DNA of 64,000 nt from CBFFRJ01 sp051486985 (GTDB taxonomy: Bacteria > Pseudomonadota > Gammaproteobacteria > Enterobacterales > Enterobacteriaceae), in assembly GCF_051486985.1 (NCBI RefSeq), contig NZ_JAHVDV010000006.1:62001-126000 (forward strand). Reading direction: 5' to 3'. Below, one piece after another: positions 52,627 through 61,720 of the stretch. The notes beneath the pieces were generated by a model, which had not been told where the DNA came from, did not search any database, and worked only from the letters and a program-made list of their open reading frames with translations. The first letter of the stretch is position 1. Every line of letters begins with the position of its first letter. The translations under genes and the position numbers were made by a program.

Positions 52627-53468
52627 TATTTCCCCCGCAGGCCATCGGCCAGACGCTTACCGTTACGCACGGACAAGAGGGTAAATAAGGTGCGCCAGTT
52701 CATGCGCTTATTGCGGATTTGATAAAGCGTAAACAGCTGATATTTCTTACTGGCTCGGTCAAATTTGGCTTTGTGTTTACGGTAAAAATGGAAGTAGCCG
52801 GAGAACTTTTTCGGCGACGAGGTGATCTGCATTTCACCGTGATTAATGTGCAGGATCTGAGTGGCCTTTTCGATTTTCCAGGGTTCACCGTACTGCTCTA
52901 CCATGCGCAGAAAAATGTCGTAATCCTGCGCGGCTTTCAGTTGCGTATCAAACAGGCACTCCTTAAAACGCCATGACCAGCTGAACACCTGGTTGCCAAC
53001 AATGTTGCGCTTGTAGAACAGCTTGCGGGAAAACGGCGATTTCGGGTACAGCGGCAGGCTGGCAGGCTGCGAGTAAACTTCACCCTGACAGACATAGTCG
53101 TTGGCATATAAAAACGCCCGCGTTTTAAGATGATGGCAATGCGCCAGGAAGACCGACAGGCGGTCAGGCGTCCATTCGTCATCGTCATCGATGCCGGTAA
53201 TAAACTGCCCGGTGGCTTGCATAATGGCCTGGTTACGCACGGCGCATGCCCCGGAGTTAAAAGGATTGCGGGTATAGCGCACGCGCGCATCACCCAGCTC
53301 GTTCACAAAGCGCTCCAGTTGTTCAAAGGTCGTTGAGCAGTCATCGACAATGATCATTTCCCAGTGGTCATAATCCTGGCGCAGCACCGATTTAATGGCA
53401 CGAATTGCCAGCTGCTGACGGTTCCACGTCGGCATATAAATCGAGATTAATGGACGTTCTGTGGTCAT
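52626..53468 (-). CDS. wcaA: Colanic acid glycosyltransferase WcaA
   Basis: A 280-residue GT2-family enzyme. Motifs are ISIYMPTWNRQQLAIRA, IIVDDCST and GIDDDDEW, the last giving the DxD metal site. In E. coli it is assigned to the glucuronic acid transfer, with limited evidence. The start at 53466-53468 (MTTERPLISIYM) fits the family; an earlier ATG at 53501 reaches toward the adjacent repeat array. It is separated from wzc by a 304-bp gap filled with that array. Confidence 0.92.
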   Translation of the reverse strand: MTTERPLISIYMPTWNRQQLAIRAIKSVLRQDYDHWEMIIVDDCSTTFEQLERFVNELGDARVRYTRNPFNSGACAVRNQAIMQATGQFITGIDDDDEWTPDRLSVFLAHCHHLKTRAFLYANDYVCQGEVYSQPASLPLYPKSPFSRKLFYKRNIVGNQVFSWSWRFKECLFDTQLKAAQDYDIFLRMVEQYGEPWKIEKATQILHINHGEMQITSSPKKFSGYFHFYRKHKAKFDRASKKYQLFTLYQIRNKRMNWRTLFTLLSVRNGKRLADGLRGK

Positions 53469-53503
53469 TTTTTCCCCGACTGTTTGAAGTGTTGTGCGCA
53501 TAT

Positions 53504-53752
53504 TCCCCTCACCCTACCCCTCTCCCCTGAGGGGAGAGGGAACGGTTTGCGCCTTTCAGCCTCTCCCTCAGGAGAAGAGGAAACGGTTTCGCCTTTCAGC
53601 CTCTCCCTCACGGGAAGAGGAAACGGTTTGCGCTTTTCAGCCTCTCCCTCACGAGAAGAGGAAACGGTTTCGCTTTTCCCCCTCCCCAGTTGAAAAGGAA
53701 ACGGTTTCGCTTTTCCCCCTCTCCCCTGTGGGGAGAGGGAGGGGTGAGGGGT
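53504..53752. repeat. REP-like tandem palindrome array between wcaA and wzc
   Basis: The array starts CCCCTCACCCTACCCCTCTC and ends with the inverse, GGGAGGGGTGAGGGG. Inside, the motif AAACGGTTT (or AACGGTTT) recurs five times, ending at 53548, 53589, 53629, 53670 and 53707, so units are 37-41 bp. Each unit carries a pyrimidine arm (CCTCTCCCTCA) and a purine arm (GAGAAGAGG) that can form hairpins. The terminal palindromes are CTCTCCCCTGAGGGGAGAG and its partner near 53718-53740. Plus-strand frames across the array are repeat artefacts. Confidence 0.88.
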
Positions 53753-53772
53753 ACAGAGCCAACATGGCTTTA

Positions 53773-55935
53773 TCACTTGTTGTCAGATTTATATTCGTAC
53801 TCGTAGTACCCGTAATCCTGGTAACCGGTCGCCCGGCGGAAGATAGAGTTAAGAATGACGCCCTTAACGTGGATACCGTTCTGCTCAAAGCGGCTAAGGC
53901 TTGTCTGCACCTCTTTCACCGTGTTAACCGCGTAACGCGCCACCATCAGCGTGGTACCGGCATGGCGACCCACAATGGCGGCATCGGTCACGGCGAGGAT
54001 AGGTGGGGTATCAATCAGAACCAGATCGTAATTTTTACTTGCCCACGCCAGCAGTTGCGTAAAGCGTTCGCTCATCAGCAACTCAGAGGGGTTGGGTGGG
54101 ATCTGACCACGGGGTACCAGGTCGAAATGGGGAATCGACGTCTGCTTGGCACATGTTTCAATGCTGCCTTTACCTACCAGAAGCTCAGAGAGGCCGTTAA
54201 CGTTGTCCGTACCCAGCAGCTCGTGGCTATACCCTTTGCGCATATCGCAGTCGATCATCAGTACCCGTTTATTGGCCTGACTAATGACCGCCGCCAGGTT
54301 GGCGCAGACGAAGGTTTTACCGATGGAGGGGCTGACCCCGGTCATCATCAGTACATTGTTGCTGGCCTGCATCATGGCAAAATGGAGGCTGGTGCGCAGG
54401 CTGCGAACCGCTTCAATCGCCAGATCCGTCGGGTTACCCACTGCCAGCAGCTGGCTCTGTTTGTAACGTTTAACCCCTTTGACGGTTTTGACGCTATCAC
54501 GGGATTTTTGCCATTCCGACAAGGGGATGCTGGCGTAGACGCTGATCCCCTGCTCTTCCAGCACCTGCGGGCTTTCAATCCCACGGTTAAAGAGCGAGCG
54601 CAACAGCACCACCACCACCGACAGAATCAAACCAAGAATGATACTCCCCAGTACGATCAGCGCTTTTTTCGGTTTCAGGACGCCAGGCTGGGTGATAGCG
54701 GGATCGACAATACGCACATCGCCCACGGTGCTGGCTTCCGTTATCCGCAGCTCCTGCTGTTTATTAAGCAGTTGCATGTAAACCTGCTGCCCGGACTCCA
54801 CATCACGCGTCAGGCGAACAATCTCCTGCTGCGTTTTGGGCATTGCGGTGACGCGGTTATTGAGTTTTGTTTTTTCATCTTCCAGCGCCTGGCGCTTTTC
54901 AAGCAGCGTGCGGTATGCCGGGTGCGCTTTGGTGTAAAGCTTGGAGATTTCTGCTTCTTTAAAGGTCAGTTCATTTAACTGGGCATCAATATTGACCATC
55001 GAATCCAGTACCGCTTTCGCTTCCTGGGGCAAATCGACGGAGTCTTTTTCCTGACGGTAGGTATTGAGTTTGTTCTCAGCCGCGTCCAGCTTCCCACGCA
55101 CATCAGGCAGCTGTTTGTCGAGGAAGGCGAGGCTTTTCGCCGCTTCTTCTGACTTGCGCTGAATATTCTGCTCAAGGTAGTTCTTCGTGATGCTGTTGAG
55201 GATGGCACGGATCTGTTCACGATCTTCACCGGTGTAAGTCAGGCTCAGTACGCCAGTGTCTTTGCCGTTTTCGGTGACGCTGAGATTACTCTGCAGATTG
55301 TTGATCATCCCAAGCGTAGAATAGCGGGTGACCGTAAATTCGCTGTCGGTCCCTGCGGCTATCTCACTGACGGTAATGCTTACCCCATCTTTTGACAGCA
55401 TCTGGCCCACTGTACCTTTGGCGCTAAATCCACCGTCGCTGGTAAGCTGGTACTGTTTCGGGCTGAGCACGGTGAGGGTGAAGGTCTGTTCCGTCATGCC
55501 CTTTGGCACCTCAAATTGGGTAACCTTCACGGCCTCATTCTGCCGACCCATCAGCCGATCCCAGCCGGAGCCAAATACCGGAAAGGTATTTTTGGTCACT
55601 GCAATATCAAGATCCAGATCGTCGACGGTTTTCCCCAGTACCATGCGGGACTGAATAAGCTGAATTTCAGCCTCCGAGGCGGGCGGTTTATTTGCCAGCG
55701 CACTGTTCAGGTTCTGAACCAGCGAGTTTCCACCGTCCTGTTCAATTTGTACCAGCGCATCAGCGCTGTAGATGGGTGTCGCAAACAGGCAGTAGATGAT
55801 GGCGCCGATGGCAAAGAGTGAGGTAATCGCCAGTACCCACCAGCGGGCTTCCACAACGGTGCCAATCAATCGGCCAATGTCGATCTCATCGTTACCCACC
55901 GCCGGGGCGGCAGAATGGTGTGTTTTTTCGGTCAT
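53773..55935 (-). CDS. wzc: Tyrosine-protein kinase Wzc (polysaccharide co-polymerase)
   Basis: Inner-membrane bacterial tyrosine kinase controlling colanic acid polymerisation and export with Wza. The 720 residues have two transmembrane segments (about 32-52 and 425-445) framing a periplasmic Wzz-like domain with coiled-coil helices, then a cytoplasmic BY-kinase. Walker A is GVSPSIGKT with the lysine at 540, followed by MLIDCDMRKG (Walker A') and LVLIDTPP (Walker B). The Tyr-rich tail holds Y705, Y708, Y710, Y711, Y713 and Y715, the autophosphorylation cluster dephosphorylated by Wzb. It ends close to the repeat array and begins 2 bp after wzb. Confidence 0.97.
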   Translation of the reverse strand: MTEKTHHSAAPAVGNDEIDIGRLIGTVVEARWWVLAITSLFAIGAIIYCLFATPIYSADALVQIEQDGGNSLVQNLNSALANKPPASEAEIQLIQSRMVLGKTVDDLDLDIAVTKNTFPVFGSGWDRLMGRQNEAVKVTQFEVPKGMTEQTFTLTVLSPKQYQLTSDGGFSAKGTVGQMLSKDGVSITVSEIAAGTDSEFTVTRYSTLGMINNLQSNLSVTENGKDTGVLSLTYTGEDREQIRAILNSITKNYLEQNIQRKSEEAAKSLAFLDKQLPDVRGKLDAAENKLNTYRQEKDSVDLPQEAKAVLDSMVNIDAQLNELTFKEAEISKLYTKAHPAYRTLLEKRQALEDEKTKLNNRVTAMPKTQQEIVRLTRDVESGQQVYMQLLNKQQELRITEASTVGDVRIVDPAITQPGVLKPKKALIVLGSIILGLILSVVVVLLRSLFNRGIESPQVLEEQGISVYASIPLSEWQKSRDSVKTVKGVKRYKQSQLLAVGNPTDLAIEAVRSLRTSLHFAMMQASNNVLMMTGVSPSIGKTFVCANLAAVISQANKRVLMIDCDMRKGYSHELLGTDNVNGLSELLVGKGSIETCAKQTSIPHFDLVPRGQIPPNPSELLMSERFTQLLAWASKNYDLVLIDTPPILAVTDAAIVGRHAGTTLMVARYAVNTVKEVQTSLSRFEQNGIHVKGVILNSIFRRATGYQDYGYYEYEYKSDNK

Positions 55936-55937
55936 TG

Positions 55938-56381
55938 TTATCCCTGCTGAGCGTTAAGGGCCTGCGCCCACTGACGGGCAGACTGGTCAATTAAGGTGTA
56001 AACGGCCTCGAAAGCGTCACGGCTTTTGCGGTAGGGGTCCGGGATCTCCCGTTCCCCATCCCAGTGACCCAAAAGCATCACTTTGCCGCGCATTTCGGGC
56101 GCGATTTCGCACAGTGCGGCAATGTGCCGCTTCTCCATAACCAGTATCAGGTCGTATTCCCGGCACATCTTCCCGGAGATCTGCCGGGCAATGTGCCCCT
56201 CAAGGGAGACACCATTGTCCTGAGCCACGCGCGCTGCCTGCGCATCGGCCCCTTTTCCCACCAGCGCCCCTAATCCTGCGGACGCCACCGTTAATGACGG
56301 CTGATATTTCTGTAGCAGCCGCTCCGCCGTGGGGGAACGGCAAATGTTCCCCACACACACCACCAGAATTTTATTAAACAT
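55938..56381 (-). CDS. wzb: Low-molecular-weight protein-tyrosine phosphatase Wzb
   Basis: A 147-residue phosphatase that dephosphorylates Wzc. The P-loop CVGNICR has catalytic C9 and R15, and the general-acid loop is IPDPYRKS near residue 113. It lies between wza (6 bp) and wzc (2 bp), a strictly conserved order for this export module. Confidence 0.97.
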   Translation of the reverse strand: MFNKILVVCVGNICRSPTAERLLQKYQPSLTVASAGLGALVGKGADAQAARVAQDNGVSLEGHIARQISGKMCREYDLILVMEKRHIAALCEIAPEMRGKVMLLGHWDGEREIPDPYRKSRDAFEAVYTLIDQSARQWAQALNAQQG

Positions 56382-56387
56382 CGCGTA

Positions 56388-57527
56388 TCACCAGGTATGA
56401 ACGTCACGTGCCGTGTCCGTCATATAACGAACGCCATTGATGGTTGGCAGCAACTGGTTGATGAGACGGTTCCAGCGGGCAACCGGAGCGGTTGTGACAT
56501 ACACCACGTCATACGGCTGGAGACGGAATTCCGTTGCCATGACCAGTGAGGTGGCATCGGACATATCAAGCTGATAGATATTGGCAATCTTGCCTTTTGC
56601 ACTGCCCTCGCCTTTCAACGGCCTGATGACGAAAATACCGCTGGCATTGGAGGTGGTGAGATCGATGCCTTCGGCCTGGCCCAGCGCTTCGGTCAGCGTC
56701 ATGCCACTGAAGTCCATTTTGAGGGTGCTCTGTTTCTTAACTTCGCCCATAACAAACACTTTCAGGTCGTCGTTACGTGGTACGAAGAGAATGTCGCCGG
56801 GGTAAAGCAGGCGGTTCTGGCTCAGATCGCCATTTTGCATAAGTGCCTGCAGGGAGAGGCGTTCCTCTTTCCCGTTATGCGTCAGCACCACGTTGCGCCA
56901 GTCTGCCGTATCCGTCAGCCCACCGGCGGCATTGATAGCATCGAGTACGGTGAGCGGCACGTTCGTAATGGCCTGCTGGCCCGATTTTTCAACCTGACCC
57001 GAAACATAGGCTTTCTGCGAACGAAACGCAGCGATGTTAACGTCCACCTGCGGGTCAGCGATGTACGTCGCTAAGCGGCCGGTAACATCGCTGCGGATTT
57101 CGGCGAGTGTTTTTCCTGCAACATGCACGCGGCCAATATAGGGATAGAACATGGTGCCGTCCGGTTGTACCCAGTTACCGGTGTCGCTTGAGCTGCGGTA
57201 TTGCCCTGCCGGGGTGGTCAGTTCCGGGTGGTCCCAGACGGTGACGCTCAATACGTCGCCAGGCCCAACGCGATATTCATAGTTGGATATTTCCTGGTCT
57301 AAGGAGATATTGGGTTGAGCCACATTGGGTCGCGGGCGTAATTGTTCAACCAATCGTGGCGTCAGTGGGTAAACATTCACCATGCGGTCTAAATCAAAAT
57401 CAGCATCCTGCTGTTTGATCACATCCTTTCCCATCGTAGACATATTGCTACCGGGAAGTACGGTGCAGCCACTCATCAAGGTCATGGACACCAATAATGG
57501 TATCAATTTCGTTTTGGATTTCATCAT
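56388..57527 (-). CDS. wza: Outer membrane polysaccharide export lipoprotein Wza
   Basis: Octameric outer membrane channel for colanic acid. The 379-residue precursor has a signal peptide with lipobox LMSGC, so the mature lipoprotein begins at Cys21. The polysaccharide export (PES) domain is seen as YEYRVGPGDVLSVTVWDHPEL, followed by two SLBB/beta-grasp repeats (KAYVSGQVEKSGQQ, KVFVMGEVKKQSTL). The C-terminal amphipathic helix forming the outer membrane pore is NRLINQLLPTINGVRYM. It is the first gene of the operon. Confidence 0.97.
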   Translation of the reverse strand: MMKSKTKLIPLLVSMTLMSGCTVLPGSNMSTMGKDVIKQQDADFDLDRMVNVYPLTPRLVEQLRPRPNVAQPNISLDQEISNYEYRVGPGDVLSVTVWDHPELTTPAGQYRSSSDTGNWVQPDGTMFYPYIGRVHVAGKTLAEIRSDVTGRLATYIADPQVDVNIAAFRSQKAYVSGQVEKSGQQAITNVPLTVLDAINAAGGLTDTADWRNVVLTHNGKEERLSLQALMQNGDLSQNRLLYPGDILFVPRNDDLKVFVMGEVKKQSTLKMDFSGMTLTEALGQAEGIDLTTSNASGIFVIRPLKGEGSAKGKIANIYQLDMSDATSLVMATEFRLQPYDVVYVTTAPVARWNRLINQLLPTINGVRYMTDTARDVHTW

Positions 57528-57705
57528 TGATTAATTATCACTTTTGCAGAGTAATTATCCTGTGTATTTAAATAAGCGCTTGCGTTTCCAGGGAAGCAGA
57601 ATGCAGTTAATTGAAACTTAAATTAACGGGTATCAGTCCTAAAATTCGCTTATTCAACCACATGCTATTGACAGAATAATCCAGACGTTTCGACACGCTG
57701 TCAGG

Positions 57706-57743
57706 CATGCTACCGCCCTTGGCTTCCAGCTACCAATCTACTG
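57706..57743 (-). promoter_or_regulatory. JUMPStart element with ops site, colanic acid operon
   Basis: On the minus strand GATTGGTAGCTGGAAGCCAA is followed by GGCGGTAGCATG (57706-57717), the ops element. The arrangement matches the JUMPStart consensus. It is expected to recruit RfaH for read-through of the ~23-kb wza-wcaM transcript. The 12-base ops sequence is identical to that of the O-antigen leader at 33036-33047. Confidence 0.93.
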
Positions 57744-57949
57744 TTTAAACAGTAACTTATTGATTCACACCCCTCGTACCTCAGTCGTTTCACGCATTTT
57801 TCTGAATGCGGAAGATTCGGCAGGCATAAGAAATAACGCTGATAAAATGCATTTAAAATAACTTTACGGGTATATTTGAAACAGGCTGGGGGAATTGTTG
57901 CAGCTAAGCGAATTACAGGCAAGATAACATCCTGCCAACCACAACTTTT

Positions 57950-57963
57950 TAAGATTAATATTA
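57950..57963. promoter_or_regulatory. Candidate RcsAB box upstream of wza
   Basis: TAAGATTAATATTA matches the RcsAB consensus TAAGAATATTCCTA at 10 of 14 positions. It lies about 210 bp upstream of JUMPStart and 420 bp upstream of wza, similar to the E. coli layout where RcsA-RcsB activates capsule genes. It is the best such match found in the region by eye. Confidence 0.4.
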
Positions 57964-58183
57964 AGCGCAAATATTCCGCGTTTTAGGATTTTCTCGATAT
58001 TGACAAAGCCCTTACTCACTTTTACGTGTGCGAAATATCCGAAAACGAGATTGTTAAAATAAAAAGATTAATCTCACTTTTATTAAGGGAAAATGAAATT
58101 ATTTATATTATGCCTGTGGAGCAATTATAAGATAAATCGTAGGCTGCCATTGCAATTTAGGTCAGCTTTATCCATGATCTCAT

Positions 58184-58199
58184 TATGACAATTGTCATA
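58184..58199. promoter_or_regulatory. Perfect 16-bp palindrome upstream of yegH, possible operator
   Basis: TATGACAATTGTCATA is perfectly self-complementary and ends 23 bases before the yegH ATG, so it overlaps the likely core promoter or leader. It resembles a dimeric regulator site, with half-site TGACA; the regulator is not identifiable from the sequence. Confidence 0.5.
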
Positions 58200-58222
58200 T
58201 TACATAAGGTGTTAAGCATAAG

Positions 58223-59806
58223 ATGGAATGGATTGCCGATCCTTCAATATGGGCGGGGCTGGTCACGCTGATTGTGATTGAGCTGGTGCTTGGTATTGAT
58301 AACCTGGTTTTTATTGCGATTCTTGCGGAGAAATTGCCGCCAGCTCAACGCGATCGCGCCCGCGTAACGGGACTGATTCTGGCTATGTTGATGCGTCTGC
58401 TTCTGCTGGCCTCAATCTCCTGGCTGGTCACCCTGACGAGCCCCCTCTTTTCATTTCGGGATTTCAGTTTCAGCGCCAGAGATTTAATCATGCTGGTGGG
58501 GGGGCTGTTCCTGCTGTTTAAAGCCACGGTTGAGCTCAACGAACGGCTGGAGGGTAAAGACAGTGATAATCCCACCCAGCGGCGCGGGGCCAAATTCTGG
58601 AGCGTGGTGGCGCAGATAGTGATCCTTGACGCCGTGTTTTCCCTCGACTCGGTGATAACTGCCGTGGGTATGGTGGACCATCTGGCCGTGATGATGGCGG
58701 CGGTCATTATTGCTATCTCGCTGATGCTGCTGGCCAGCAAAGCCCTGACCCGCTTTGTGAATAGCCACCCAACCATCGTTATCCTCTGTCTGAGTTTCCT
58801 GCTAATGATAGGGTTTAGCCTGATTGCCGATGGATTCGGTGTCCATATTCCGAAAGGCTACCTTTATGCGGCTATTGGCTTCTCGGTGATGATTGAAGCG
58901 CTTAATCAGCTGGCAAACTTTAACCGTCGTCGCTTCCTGTCGGCGAACCAGACACTGCGTCAGCGTACCACTGAAACGGTCATGCGCCTGCTGAGCGGAA
59001 AAAAGGAAGATGCGGAACTGGATGCCGACGCCGCCTCGATGCTCGCCGACCACGACAACAGCCAGCTCTTTAATCCGCAGGAGCAGCGAATGATTGGCCG
59101 GGTGCTCAATCTGAACCAGAGAACGGTAAGCAGTATCATGACCTCGCGCCACGATATAGAGCATATCGATCTTAATGCCCCGGAAGCAGAGATCCGCGAA
59201 CTGCTCGATAAGAACCAGCACACCCGCATCGTGGTGACAAGCCAGGATGAAAAAGAGGATTTACTGGGGGTCGTACATATTCTTGACCTGCTGGCGCAAT
59301 CGCTGCACGGCGAGCCGTTGGATCTGAAAGTGTTGATTCGCCAGCCGCTGGTCTTTCCGGAAGGGCTGCCGCTTCTACAGGCACTTGAACAGTTCCGTAA
59401 CGCGCGCACCCATTTCGCCTTTGTGGTGGATGAGTTCGGCTCCGTAGAAGGGATCGTCACCCTGAGCGATGTGATGGAAACCATCGCCGGTAATCTGCCC
59501 AACGAAGTGGAGGAGATTGACGCGCGCCACGATATTCAGAAAAACAGTGACGGGAGCTGGACGGCGAATGGTCACATGCCGCTGGAAGACCTGGTGCAGT
59601 TTGTGCCGCTGCCGCTTGATGAGAAGCGTGAGTATCACACTATTGCCGGGTTGCTGATGGAGTATCTGCAGCGTATCCCCGTTCCCGGTGAAGAAGTTGA
59701 GGTGGGAGATTATCTGTTAAAAACCCTCGACGTCGAGAGCCATCGGGTGCAGAAAGTGCAAATCTTTGCACGGCACTCCCCTGACGACCCCGACGACGAA
59801 CTCTGA
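58223..59806 (+). CDS. yegH: YegH, TerC-like membrane protein with CBS and CorC domains
   Basis: A 527-residue inner membrane protein. The first ~240 residues form a TerC/YjbE-like domain with about seven membrane segments, including the acidic signature ELVLGIDNLVFIAI near residue 21 and DAVFSLDSVITAVGMVDH near residue 135. Two CBS domains follow (about 300-420), then a C-terminal CorC_HlyC transporter-associated domain from ~440 (EEIDARHDIQKNSDGSW). TerC proteins are linked to metal-ion export; a precise substrate for YegH is not established. It is divergent from wza and convergent with asmA. Confidence 0.92.
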   Translation: MEWIADPSIWAGLVTLIVIELVLGIDNLVFIAILAEKLPPAQRDRARVTGLILAMLMRLLLLASISWLVTLTSPLFSFRDFSFSARDLIMLVGGLFLLFKATVELNERLEGKDSDNPTQRRGAKFWSVVAQIVILDAVFSLDSVITAVGMVDHLAVMMAAVIIAISLMLLASKALTRFVNSHPTIVILCLSFLLMIGFSLIADGFGVHIPKGYLYAAIGFSVMIEALNQLANFNRRRFLSANQTLRQRTTETVMRLLSGKKEDAELDADAASMLADHDNSQLFNPQEQRMIGRVLNLNQRTVSSIMTSRHDIEHIDLNAPEAEIRELLDKNQHTRIVVTSQDEKEDLLGVVHILDLLAQSLHGEPLDLKVLIRQPLVFPEGLPLLQALEQFRNARTHFAFVVDEFGSVEGIVTLSDVMETIAGNLPNEVEEIDARHDIQKNSDGSWTANGHMPLEDLVQFVPLPLDEKREYHTIAGLLMEYLQRIPVPGEEVEVGDYLLKTLDVESHRVQKVQIFARHSPDDPDDEL

Positions 59807-59809
59807 CGC

Positions 59810-59829
59810 ACGCCGGGGAAACCCGGCGT
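59810..59829. terminator. Hairpin between convergent yegH and asmA
   Basis: ACGCCGGG (59810-59817) pairs with CCCGGCGT (59822-59829) around a GAAA tetraloop, 3 bases after the yegH stop. There is no T-tract on either side, so it may act as a 3'-end barrier rather than a classical terminator. It separates convergent genes. Confidence 0.5.
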
Positions 59830-59840
59830 TGAGTAATGAC

Positions 59841-61694
59841 TCAGAGCTTATCGAGTAGTTTTTTCAAATCTTTGCCGTTCTGACTCTCTTTATTGCGATC
59901 CGCCCACTCATTGAGTCGGCGTTTCGCCTCCTCCTGCAGATGCTTACGCAGGATCTGATCCACCTGCAGGCTGTAGTTCAGCGACTGCCATTTGCCGTAA
60001 ACCGTTAACGGGATGGCGGTATTTTTCAGATAGTCAATCAGCTTACCGTCACCTTTCCAGCCCTGGAGCACGCGCACGGCAAAGCGGGTGTCACACTGTT
60101 CATTAACCAAATCCAGTTCGCCTTCGCCGGAGAGCGTCAGCAGAGGGGAGGCCCCTTGCATATCACTCATCGTCATGATGCCCTGGTCCAGGGTTAGCCC
60201 GGTACGGAAGCTGTCCAGTCGGGTGGTATTGTCATAATTCTGCTGCACCTGAACATCACTACTGCGCGCCACCGCCTGCTGAATCAGCTGCTGGAAATTA
60301 AGACCTTCCATGCGGCTGTTTTTCAGCTCGACCTTCGCCGTACCCTGCCAGTTCTGGCGGAAGTCATCAGCATCAATCCGGTTGCCGGAGAAATCACCGT
60401 CCAGCGAAAGGTTACCGGTCAGAGAAATGGGGTAACTGAAGGCCTTAAGGATGGTGCCAATCTCAACATTATCCAGGTGCGGCTGGAAGCGGGCCAGGGA
60501 GCGCTCGGTACGAACATCAAGCGTACCCGGCAGGGAGATCAGCCCCTCCCCCATTTTCCCTTGCAGGGTAGGGATGGTTAGCAGACCGGCATCATTGGTG
60601 AATGTGCCGCTTACGTCGGCAAACTGCATTCCGCGCCACTGAATATGGTTAGCGGAGAGCGAGATGTTGGCCGAGAAATCACGCAGACTGGTGTATTCAG
60701 GCGGCACCGAACTGCTGGCAATGACCGGGCGCGGCAAGCGCGGCGGCAATTTTTGCCCCTGCTGAGCACTCTCATTGTTGGTGGAGGGACTGCGCTGCAC
60801 CGGCAGCAGGTTATCAAGATTGAGGGTGTCAAATTGCACATCGAGCGCCCATTGCGGGTTCCCCGCGAGGGTCACACTGCCTTTACCGCTGAAGGCGCTG
60901 TCGTTTGCTGTTAACTGTAATGCATCGAGAGTGACACGCTGGTTGTCGCTCTCCCAGCGGGCGGCAAAGCTCCCCTGACCGGCGATCCCCTGAGGGGGCA
61001 CGTCGCCGCCCTGGATTTGCCATTGCAGATCGCTGACGGCGGCGCTGAGATTGCGCGGATAGTCGCTGGCGTCAACCTTTGCCTTGAGGGAGAGACTAAG
61101 GTCACGCTGATCGCGATTCACCCGGCCAGATACGTCAAGGGTCGCTTTATGCTGATTATCCTGCTCCATCCGCAGATGGATATCACGAACGGTAATCTGT
61201 TCGTCACCTTCCTGCTGGACCACCAGCACGCTGTCGGCCACCTGCAGACGCGCGATATCCCATGACCACCCCCGATCTTCGGCCACCTGAGGCAAGGTGT
61301 TCTCTTTCGGGGCGACAGGCGCATCCTGCTGAACCACCGCACGCGTCTGCGGGGTCAGTTGAATCACGGCCCCCTTGAGCATGACCTGTTTGACCTGTAA
61401 CTGATGCGAAAGCAGCGGCAGCAGGCCAACATCAAGCCGCATGTTATCGGCTTTGACCACGGGCCCGGCGGCACCGGGCGCGGTAAGCGCGACCCGTCCG
61501 GAGAGGATGCTAAGCTGAGGCCAGACATGCCAGCGCAGAGGGCCGTCAAGCTGCAGCTGATAGCCGCTGCGAGCCTCGACCTGGCGCACCATGTACGCGC
61601 GAAAATCATTAGGGTTGACCATTATGACCAGCGCCGAGAGGCCTGCGACAAGCACGACCAGTAGAATCATCAGCGTGGTTAATACTCTTCTCAT
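59841..61694 (-). CDS. asmA: AsmA, inner-membrane-anchored AsmA-like/VPS13-like protein
   Basis: A 617-residue protein with an N-terminal membrane anchor (LMILLVVLVAGLSALVIMV) and a large periplasmic body of repeating beta structure. It belongs to the AsmA-like family now linked to phospholipid transport between membranes; asmA mutations alter outer membrane assembly in E. coli. The C-terminal AsmA_2 region is GLTLDQGIMTMSDMQGASPLLTLSGEG. The start is ATG at 61692-61694, 26 bp after dcd, so dcd and asmA are likely cotranscribed. Confidence 0.95.
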   Translation of the reverse strand: MRRVLTTLMILLVVLVAGLSALVIMVNPNDFRAYMVRQVEARSGYQLQLDGPLRWHVWPQLSILSGRVALTAPGAAGPVVKADNMRLDVGLLPLLSHQLQVKQVMLKGAVIQLTPQTRAVVQQDAPVAPKENTLPQVAEDRGWSWDIARLQVADSVLVVQQEGDEQITVRDIHLRMEQDNQHKATLDVSGRVNRDQRDLSLSLKAKVDASDYPRNLSAAVSDLQWQIQGGDVPPQGIAGQGSFAARWESDNQRVTLDALQLTANDSAFSGKGSVTLAGNPQWALDVQFDTLNLDNLLPVQRSPSTNNESAQQGQKLPPRLPRPVIASSSVPPEYTSLRDFSANISLSANHIQWRGMQFADVSGTFTNDAGLLTIPTLQGKMGEGLISLPGTLDVRTERSLARFQPHLDNVEIGTILKAFSYPISLTGNLSLDGDFSGNRIDADDFRQNWQGTAKVELKNSRMEGLNFQQLIQQAVARSSDVQVQQNYDNTTRLDSFRTGLTLDQGIMTMSDMQGASPLLTLSGEGELDLVNEQCDTRFAVRVLQGWKGDGKLIDYLKNTAIPLTVYGKWQSLNYSLQVDQILRKHLQEEAKRRLNEWADRNKESQNGKDLKKLLDKL

Positions 61695-61720
61695 GGGCAG
61701 CCTCAGTGGGGGTGAATCAC

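Larger units (their letters stand above)
57528..58222. other. wza-yegH divergent intergenic region; colanic acid control region
   Basis: This 695-bp non-coding stretch is AT-rich and contains the JUMPStart/ops element (57706-57743), a candidate RcsAB box (57950-57963) and a perfect 16-bp palindrome close to yegH (58184-58199). No credible coding frame is seen. The wza leader is therefore long, about 180 bases from JUMPStart to the wza ATG. Confidence 0.75.

Noticed and set aside
53494..54978. 494-codon plus-strand frame covering the wcaA-wzc gap and antisense to wzc
   Set aside because: Its first ~85 codons are translations of the REP-like array and the rest is a shadow of wzc on the opposite strand.
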